Below the pieces are notes generated by a model that worked only from the letters and a program-made list of their open reading frames with translations, had not been told where the DNA came from and ran no database searches. Made by a program: the position numbers and the translations under genes. A DNA stretch of 18,391 nucleotides from assembly GCA_002320035.1 (NCBI GenBank), contig DCJL01000033.1, forward strand, positions 400 to 18,790, read 5' to 3'. Below are positions 14,427 through 18,391 of this stretch, in pieces. Source of the DNA: Clostridiales bacterium UBA1701. Its GTDB lineage: Bacteria > Bacillota > Clostridia > Oscillospirales > Oscillospiraceae. How positions within the stretch are numbered: position 1 is the first letter of the stretch; each line of letters begins with the position of its first letter.

Positions 14427-14858
14427 TTATTCTGACCCGTACATGGATATCGTGAATTTCCGTAATGCCGCGTCCCGCCGCCTGTATACCGAAGTTTTTT
14501 CTATTTTCAGCTCATCGCATACCCGCTCCACATATCCCTTGTGCCGGTGTATATACATCCGGTCCAGAATGAGTCTTTCTTCCGGGCTTAGCGTGGCCAG
14601 CGCTCCGTCAACGATTCTCAGCCACTTTTCCGTATCCTCTATTGCTGAGCGGAGCTCTTGCCGCAGCGCAATGTTGTTGATAAGCATATCCTCTCTTCGG
14701 CTCGTTCCCCCGGAGACTGGGGACCCGTCTGTCCGTACCGCCCGGATATTGCAGAGCTCCTGCTCGAGCCTCTGTATCTCCTGGCCGGCCCGTAGCATGC
14801 TCCCTTTCTTGGACTCGTAAATTTTAAGCTTATCAGCCGCTTCCTTTTTCCAGTCCAT
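14427..14858 (-). CDS. Sigma-70 region 4-like late transcription regulator (ArpU/RinA-like)
   Basis: 143 residues. The N-terminal half is helical with a coiled-coil flavour (MDWKKEAADKLKIYESKKGS to RLEQELC). The C-terminal third reads LSPEERLILDRMYIHRHKGY, then ERVCDELKIEKTSVYRRRDA, a helix-turn-helix like sigma-70 region 4. Small proteins with this layout directly before the terminase genes activate late transcription in Firmicutes phages (ArpU or RinA type). The ATG has GGGAGGTG eight bases upstream. The next gap (14300-14426) would be the natural target. Exact family membership needs a profile search. Confidence 0.75.
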   Translation of the reverse strand: MDWKKEAADKLKIYESKKGSMLRAGQEIQRLEQELCNIRAVRTDGSPVSGGTSRREDMLINNIALRQELRSAIEDTEKWLRIVDGALATLSPEERLILDRMYIHRHKGYVERVCDELKIEKTSVYRRRDAALRKFTISMYGSE

Positions 14859-14864
14859 ACGCTC

Positions 14865-15134
14865 TCACCTCCCTGCTCTCGCCCGCTCGCCGCCGCCGGC
14901 GCCGCGGGGTCGGATCTCATTTCTGACTACCGGCCTGTACAGATATTTGTATAAGCTCCCAAATTTGCCGCACCATTCACAGCGCCCGGCCGCGATCGCT
15001 ACCCCGTCCGTCCTGGTGTCAAATTTCCTTTTTAATTTTTCCCCGCATTCGGCGCAGCACCAGCTCACGCCCCAGGCATACCCGGCCCGGCTCTTTTGCG
15101 TCCCCCGCTCAGTCTGCCTCGCTTTTTTCTTCAA
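14865..15134 (-). CDS. Small zinc-ribbon-like protein (TTG start)
   Basis: 89 residues, basic. C27-x-x-C30 and C52-x-x-C55 (WCCAECGEK and GRCEWCGK) form two CxxC knuckles of a probable zinc ribbon. The start is a TTG at 15134; AGGAGG eight bases upstream decides it, and no ATG in frame lies near. The gene overlaps the preceding one by 26 bases. The C-terminal tail is rich in Arg and Gly (IRPRGAGGGERARAGR) and may be disordered or bind nucleic acid. Function unknown. It lies between a small helical protein and the late regulator, in the early operon. Confidence 0.6.
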   Translation of the reverse strand: MKKKARQTERGTQKSRAGYAWGVSWCCAECGEKLKRKFDTRTDGVAIAAGRCEWCGKFGSLYKYLYRPVVRNEIRPRGAGGGERARAGR

Positions 15135-15399
15135 GCTCCCCGCCTCCTGTCCTCAGATGTCTCTCCTCCAGCTCCCGGCCCAGATTTTTTATCCCGTCCA
15201 GCGCAAGGCTCAGCTGCACCATGGCCGCCTCCGCCGTCCGCCGCAGCTGCCCGAGCCGCGCCAGCGCCTGCCCAATTTCTTCCGTATAGGCCGCGTCCAG
15301 AAGCCGGAGCGCCTCCGGATAGCTGATATCCCGTGCCGGAGCATAGCCCTGGATTTCCAGCGTGACCCGCTCCACGGATTCCCTGACGATGGAATTCAT
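15109..15399 (-). CDS. Small helical phage protein of unknown function
   Basis: 96 residues from the ATG at 15399, chosen for AAAGGAGG nine bases upstream; a longer frame to 15435 has no such signal. The protein begins MNSIVRESVERVTLEIQGYA and is almost wholly helical, with a segment EIGQALARLGQLRRTAEAAM likely to form a coiled coil and a charged tail LEERHLRTGGGELEEKSEAD. I do not recognise a family. It lies between two small Cys-rich proteins in the early region with overlaps on both sides, so it is part of one transcript. Confidence 0.6.
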   Translation of the reverse strand: MNSIVRESVERVTLEIQGYAPARDISYPEALRLLDAAYTEEIGQALARLGQLRRTAEAAMVQLSLALDGIKNLGRELEERHLRTGGGELEEKSEAD

Positions 15400-15584
15400 T
15401 CCCGTCCCGCCTCCTTTCTCATCCGGTAGAGGCACAGCACGCCCCCATGCTGATTTCCTTCATATCCCATCCCGCAGCGGCAGCGCTTTGTAGGCTCATC
15501 CCGTATTTTCTCCACCTCAAATCTCGCCCGCCGCAGCTTTTCCGCGCAGTCTGCGCACAGCCGCAGGTATCTCCATTTTTTCAT
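15396..15584 (-). CDS. Small Cys-rich (zinc-finger-like) protein
   Basis: 62 residues, basic. Cysteines are paired: LCADCAEKLRRARF near the N-terminus and RCRCGMGYEG in the middle, with one more in VLCLYRM. This suggests a zinc-binding fold. The ATG overlaps the initiator gene stop (ATGA) and has AAAGGAG about 8 bases upstream. Function unknown. Small zinc-ribbon proteins are frequent in phage early regions and often bind DNA, RNA or host enzymes, but no specific role can be read here. Confidence 0.65.
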   Translation of the reverse strand: MKKWRYLRLCADCAEKLRRARFEVEKIRDEPTKRCRCGMGYEGNQHGGVLCLYRMRKEAGRE

Positions 15585-16435
15585 TGCGTATCTCCTTTCC
15601 GCTTTCGATTCGCTTCCGGTTCCCCGTCACTGTCCCCGCCCGCCTCTCTGCATGCCTGCGGTATGATGTAGCGTATGTACTGCGGCTGATAGCTCCTTTC
15701 CCCCCGGCTCCGGTACTCCTGGAGGAAAAGAAGCTTTGCCCCCTTCGGGATCCTCAGCTCCGCGTCCGACATGGCCGCCCGGTCCTTCGGCTGGGGCCTC
15801 ACCAGATTCCGGGAGCTGGTAAATTTGTTTTCATCCTTTACCCGGCGCACCTGCCTCAGGAAATACTCAGCGATCGGTGTGTAGTCCGCCTGTCTGGATA
15901 TGCTGTCGTAATGCACGCCGCCCATGGCCCGCCATTTCTCGATAAAAAGCGCTGCGCAGTCTGCCTGTACCATCAGGTGATGATGTACCTGCACGCTCTC
16001 TCCCGTGTCTCCGTCCATATCCGATGTGATGCAGATGTATTTCAGCTCCCCTCCTTCCAGCCGCACGGCCCGGCTTACCCGCCGGATGCACAGCTCCGCC
16101 TGGTGTCTGGCCGCCTCAAAAAGGACGGCCTGCCGCTCTTCCTCCGGCATGTCCGCAAAGCCCGGATTCTTTTTCTTTGCCCAGCTTATCAGCTTCTCCA
16201 TCCCGGCCCCGCTGTAATCCAGCCCGATCAGCAGATCCCCGTGCCTGAAATTTGCGTGCATCAGCCGGGCCATGCGCTTTACCGCCGAGTATTCATTCTG
16301 CTCCTGCTTTTTCAGCTCCGCCTTTTCCCGGCGGCGGGACTTCCCGGCCGGCCTTTGCCCCGATACCCAGAATTTTGTCTTTTCCCCAATGATGCCGCTC
16401 TCGTATGTGCGCACGACCCAGTATCCCTCTCTCAC
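15581..16435 (-). CDS. Probable HUH rolling-circle replication initiator
   Basis: 284 residues. QVHHHLMV (His151 and His153) fits the metal-binding HUH motif of rolling-circle Rep endonucleases. The upstream strand HGDLLIGLDYSG (about 65-76) fits motif 1, and Y185 or Y191 in YTPIAEYFLRQ is the candidate nicking tyrosine. KFTSSRNLVRPQ after it resembles the 'SRNLxxP' part of this family in Firmicutes plasmids and phages. The protein would nick the origin and prime replication. GTG at 16435 is the start, supported by AAGGAGG eight bases upstream. The stop overlaps the next start (ATGA). The intergenic region upstream carries a 22-bp palindrome, a possible origin. No helicase or primase gene is seen in the window. 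Confidence 0.7.
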   Translation of the reverse strand: MREGYWVVRTYESGIIGEKTKFWVSGQRPAGKSRRREKAELKKQEQNEYSAVKRMARLMHANFRHGDLLIGLDYSGAGMEKLISWAKKKNPGFADMPEEERQAVLFEAARHQAELCIRRVSRAVRLEGGELKYICITSDMDGDTGESVQVHHHLMVQADCAALFIEKWRAMGGVHYDSISRQADYTPIAEYFLRQVRRVKDENKFTSSRNLVRPQPKDRAAMSDAELRIPKGAKLLFLQEYRSRGERSYQPQYIRYIIPQACREAGGDSDGEPEANRKRKGDTQ

Positions 16436-16501
16436 GGGAATTCCCTCCTTCTGGCCTGGATAATTCGGAATGGTTGAATACTTAGGCTCTTACCAAGCCC
16501 G

Positions 16502-16523
16502 CATACGCGCGTGCGCGCGTATG
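16502..16523. repeat. 22-bp GC-rich palindrome upstream of the Rep gene
   Basis: Perfect 10-bp arms CATACGCGCG and CGCGCGTATG separated by TG. It lies 67 bases before the Rep-like GTG start and next to AT-rich DNA (TATTTATATAGTA). It may be an origin hairpin, an operator for the Rep promoter, or both. No terminal T-run follows, so it is not a terminator. Confidence 0.6.
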
Positions 16524-16556
16524 TATTTATATAGTAGGCCTCGCTTCGCTGCCCTC

Positions 16557-16585
16557 ATAAAGCCGCCCGCTCCGGGCGGTTTTAT
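16557..16585. terminator. Symmetric hairpin, two-way terminator-like
   Basis: ATAAA, one G:T wobble and CCGCCCG pair with CGGGCGG and TTTAT around a 3-base CTC loop, giving a 13-pair stem. The plus strand ends in TTTTAT and the minus strand in CTTTAT. It can stop minus-strand transcripts coming through the hicAB region before they reach the Rep gene leader. Confidence 0.6.
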
Positions 16586-16621
16586 CAAAGCATCGTTTGT
16601 GTGCTTTTGTGTATTTTCTTC

Positions 16622-16650
16622 TTGACATTATACACAATGTTGTGTATAAT
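16622..16650 (+). promoter_or_regulatory. hicAB promoter overlapped by palindromic operator
   Basis: TTGACA (16622-16627), a 17-base spacer and TATAAT (16645-16650) match the sigma-70/sigma-A consensus exactly. A perfect palindrome with 11-bp arms ATTATACACAA and TTGTGTATAAT around TG covers 16627-16650, that is, the spacer and the -10 box. This fits autorepression by HicB or the HicAB complex, as known for type II toxin-antitoxin operons. Confidence 0.9.
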
Positions 16651-16674
16651 AAGCTTGTAAGGAGGAAAGATCCT

Positions 16675-16860
16675 ATGACTCCACGAAAGATGTGCATCAA
16701 TCTTCTCACGGAAAACGGCTTTCTCTTCCGGCGCAGCGGCGGCAACCATGATATTTATTTCAACCCTGAAACAAAACAGATGATTCCCGTCAAGCGGCAC
16801 GATTTCAATGAGAACGATATGCGGTATATTCTGAAAGAAGCGAAGATCAAGCGGCGGTAG
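16675..16860 (+). CDS. hicA: HicA toxin (mRNA interferase)
   Basis: 61 residues from the ATG at 16675, chosen because AAGGAGG lies nine bases upstream and a longer frame would start ahead of the promoter. Signature of HicA: GFLFRRSGGNHDIYFNPETK, with the catalytic His25 in the GNHDIY motif, and MIPVKRHDFNENDMRYILKE in the C-terminal half. HicA has a double-stranded-RNA-binding-like fold and cuts mRNA. It is blocked by HicB, encoded 40 bases downstream. Length and order (toxin first) are typical. The gene is on the plus strand, opposite to the surrounding phage genes. It ends in TAG, so TAG acts as a stop in this genome. Confidence 0.93.
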   Translation: MTPRKMCINLLTENGFLFRRSGGNHDIYFNPETKQMIPVKRHDFNENDMRYILKEAKIKRR

Positions 16861-16900
16861 GGCTGCCATGCCCTCCGCCCCGTCAAAAGGAGGCAATATA

Positions 16901-17299
16901 ATGAAATATCTCTACACCGCGACTTTCCATCCCATAGAGGACGGCAGCGGCTATTACGCCCGTGTGCCGGACCTGCCGGGCTGCGTCACCACCGGCCGCG
17001 ACCTGCAGGACGCCATTAAGCAGATCAGCGATGCTGCCGCCGGCTGGCTTGTAAGCGCCGAGGATGAGGGGCTTAATATCTGTCCCCCCACTCCTCAGGC
17101 TCAGCTTCGTCTGGCAGACGATGCCCTTTGTTCCTTTATCCAGGTGGATACCCTCGCCTACCGGGCTTTGACCGATACCCGCTCCGTCCGCAAGAACGTC
17201 TCCCTTCCCGCCTGGATGGCCAGCATGGCCGATAAGCGCGGTATTAACTGCTCCCAGGTCCTTCAGGAGGGCCTGAAGCAGCGTCTTGAGCTGCGCTGA
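16901..17299 (+). CDS. hicB: HicB antitoxin
   Basis: 132 residues from the ATG at 16901, with AGGAGG seven bases upstream; an in-frame ATG at 16868 has no ribosome binding site. The N-terminal HicB-like domain is clear: YYARVPDLPGCVTTGRDLQD, the degraded RNase-H-like fold that binds HicA. The C-terminal part KNVSLPAWMASMADKRG then NCSQVLQEGLKQRL fits a ribbon-helix-helix DNA-binding domain. It should bind the palindrome over the hicAB promoter. A perfect terminator follows. It is also known that HicB-only or HicAB loci stabilise prophages or limit other phages; which applies here cannot be seen. Confidence 0.92.
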   Translation: MKYLYTATFHPIEDGSGYYARVPDLPGCVTTGRDLQDAIKQISDAAAGWLVSAEDEGLNICPPTPQAQLRLADDALCSFIQVDTLAYRALTDTRSVRKNVSLPAWMASMADKRGINCSQVLQEGLKQRLELR

Positions 17300-17313
17300 A
17301 TCATCTTTCCCCC

Positions 17314-17343
17314 GCTCCCCCGGTTTTCCGGGGGAGCTTTTTT
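17314..17343 (+). terminator. Rho-independent terminator of hicAB
   Basis: GCTCCCCCGG and CCGGGGGAGC form a perfect 10-bp stem with a TTTT loop, followed by six T residues, on the plus strand 14 bases after the hicB stop. The opposite strand has no T-run after the stem, so it ends plus-strand transcripts only. Confidence 0.93.
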
Positions 17344-17962
17344 ATTCCATGATCTCCCCGGTCTCCGGATCCACCGCAAGGCTGTACTGGTCCTCCGGCG
17401 TTTTTTTCCTGCTCTCCATCGCTTTTCTGTAAATGCTGCTTATCAGCTCCCGGTGCAGCAGCTCCAGGCGCTGGGCAATGTCCTCTTCGTTGGGCTCCCC
17501 CGGTAAAATCAGCGCCCGGAGAAGAAACCCGCTCTTGACCGCCAGATACATCTTCCCCTCCGCGCTCTCCCGCTCGTACATTTCAAAAGGGCCGTCCGAT
17601 ACGGGCCTTAAGTATTCCGGGCTGTAGAACGCAAGGCCCAGGCTTGTCCGCGCCGGGGCCAGAACCTCCCCGCCGTATCCTATGGATATGAGCGCCGGCG
17701 GCGGAAGCCGCCGCTCTGTGCCGTCTGTGTCCGAAAAGCAGAGCGCCCGGGGCAGCATCCCCCGCCTGACAATGTATTTCTCCCGCTCCTTTTCCGGCAC
17801 ATCCAGCACCGTGAGCAGCGTATCCCCGTCCAGCTCCGGCAGGCCGTAGAGCGGATAGGCCGCGTATCCGTCGGAGATCCACTGCACGCCGTTTTTTTCA
17901 TCGTCGAAAATGCTTATCCGCCGCTTTTTCTTCATCAGCGCGGCAATCGCCTTAATTTTCAT
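17342..17962 (-). CDS. Phage protein of unknown function
   Basis: 206 residues, starting MKIKAIAALMKKKRRISIFD. The N-terminal part YPLYGLPELDGDTLLTVLDV and the middle LISIGYGGEVLAPARTSLGL look like a small alpha/beta protein; the C-terminal part is helical and charged with EDIAQRLELLHRELISSIYR. I have a sense of having seen this protein in Clostridia prophages near replication genes, but I know no function. The ATG has GGGGAGG five bases upstream and overlaps the stop of a 14-codon frame. Its stop lies in the T-run of the hicAB terminator, so the two units converge. Confidence 0.7.
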   Translation of the reverse strand: MKIKAIAALMKKKRRISIFDDEKNGVQWISDGYAAYPLYGLPELDGDTLLTVLDVPEKEREKYIVRRGMLPRALCFSDTDGTERRLPPPALISIGYGGEVLAPARTSLGLAFYSPEYLRPVSDGPFEMYERESAEGKMYLAVKSGFLLRALILPGEPNEEDIAQRLELLHRELISSIYRKAMESRKKTPEDQYSLAVDPETGEIME

Positions 17963-18003
17963 AGGTCCTCCCCTTCTTGTTCATTCCTACAGAATTCAGC
18001 CAT
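17959..18003 (-). CDS. Possible 14-residue ORF coupled to the next gene
   Basis: ATG at 18003 with GGAGGAGG about seven bases upstream, reading MAEFCRNEQEGEDL, and a TGA overlapping the next start (ATGA). A strong ribosome binding site and exact coupling suggest that it is translated. It may be a leader peptide, or what is left of a longer MAEFC-type small zinc-finger gene after a deletion. It is very short, so chance is possible. Confidence 0.4.
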   Translation of the reverse strand: MAEFCRNEQEGEDL

Positions 18004-18005
18004 TG

Positions 18006-18391
18006 TCAGCCCTCCTCCGTTATGGCTCTGAACAGATCTTCGTCATACTCCGGCATGGTCTTTATGTATTCCCTCAGCGCCTCCGGCATTTCCGCGTAGG
18101 CCTCTTTGGCGCTGCGCCCGGATATCAGCGAGGCCGGGGTCGATTTCCACGCTCCACCGCACTTTTCTTTCAGCGCTTCGGCATTGGTAAAGTCCGGATA
18201 CCAGTCTCCAAGCGCGTACCATACTTCTTCAAAGCGGTCTTCCGTGACCGGCTTGTTGAAAATCATCAGCTTGCCGGACACGCCACAGCAGAAAAGACAG
18301 CGGCTGATCCCCTCGCACCGAGAACAGAATTTCGCTCTATTTACTCCGTAGCCGCAGCGGATGCCGTAGCCGTTGCGGATGCCGGAGCTGT
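18006..18391 (-). CDS. Cys-rich phage protein, 5' end outside the window
   Basis: The frame is open to the right window edge, 36 codons beyond the GTG at 18281. The part before that GTG reads GIRNGYGIRCGYGVNRAKFC, then SRCEGISRCLFCCGVSGKL, a likely metal-binding Cys cluster with several C-x-x-C pairs, so the true start is outside the window and the GTG is internal. The C-terminal part (FNKPVTEDRFEEVWYALGDW, then MPEALREYIKTMPEYDEDLF) is helical and acidic. I recognise the style from Clostridia prophages but not a function. It stops three bases before the 14-codon ORF. Confidence 0.7.
   Translation of the reverse strand, partial: SSGIRNGYGIRCGYGVNRAKFCSRCEGISRCLFCCGVSGKLMIFNKPVTEDRFEEVWYALGDWYPDFTNAEALKEKCGGAWKSTPASLISGRSAKEAYAEMPEALREYIKTMPEYDEDLFRAITEEG
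18348..18383. repeat. Two tandem 18-bp units in the Cys-rich gene
   Basis: GTAGCCGCAGCGGATGCC (18348-18365) is followed by GTAGCCGTTGCGGATGCC (18366-18383), differing at two bases. They encode the doubled peptide unit GIR(N/C)GY on the minus strand. It may extend beyond the window edge. Confidence 0.75.

Noticed and set aside
1..18391. tRNA genes, CRISPR arrays, insertion sequences, integrase and attachment sites
   Set aside because: I saw no cloverleaf sequence, no spaced repeats, no transposase or recombinase motifs and no duplicated site in the window.

Overview
The window is a contiguous part of a temperate tailed phage (prophage) of siphovirus type. It reads almost entirely on the minus strand, so gene order runs from the right edge to the left. 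Strong AGGAGG-type ribosome binding sites, ATGA/GTGA coupling, Gp20-like scaffold, SPP1/PBSX-type packaging genes and MuF-toxin genes point to a Firmicutes host. The fairly high GC and the gene set suggest Clostridia, perhaps a gut Lachnospiraceae or relative. This is an inference, as no host gene is visible.

Right part (about 18391 to 14427): early and replication genes. They are a Cys-rich protein cut by the window edge, a possible 14-codon ORF, an unknown 206-residue protein, a likely HUH-type rolling-circle replication initiator, small Cys-rich and helical proteins, and a sigma-region-4-like protein that probably controls late genes. A HicA/HicB toxin-antitoxin pair sits here on the opposite strand. 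It has a textbook promoter overlapped by a perfect palindromic operator, its own terminator, and a two-way hairpin behind it.

Middle part (14299 to 8385): packaging and portal side of the head. Genes are a small unknown protein, small and large terminase, portal, a MuF minor head protein with a C-terminal toxin-like domain, a 65-residue Cys-rich protein that may be its immunity partner, a YjcQ-like gene interrupted by an in-frame TAG, and an HK97 gp10-like protein. A strong terminator-like hairpin follows.

Left part (8250 to 1): scaffold, major capsid protein, three connector/closure/terminator proteins, tail tube, a gpG/gpGT tail-assembly chaperone pair joined by a programmed -1 frameshift (heptamer T TTT TTC), tape measure, distal tail protein, tail-tip protein with an exchangeable C-terminal domain, and the first 21 codons of a further gene.

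Most unusual points: the MuF toxin plus candidate immunity cassette with an AT-rich signature; a tape-measure frame whose only conserved start position is ATA; an amber codon in an otherwise intact YjcQ-like frame; a HUH-like initiator next to a GC-rich 22-bp palindrome; and a terminator inside the late operon just before scaffold and capsid.
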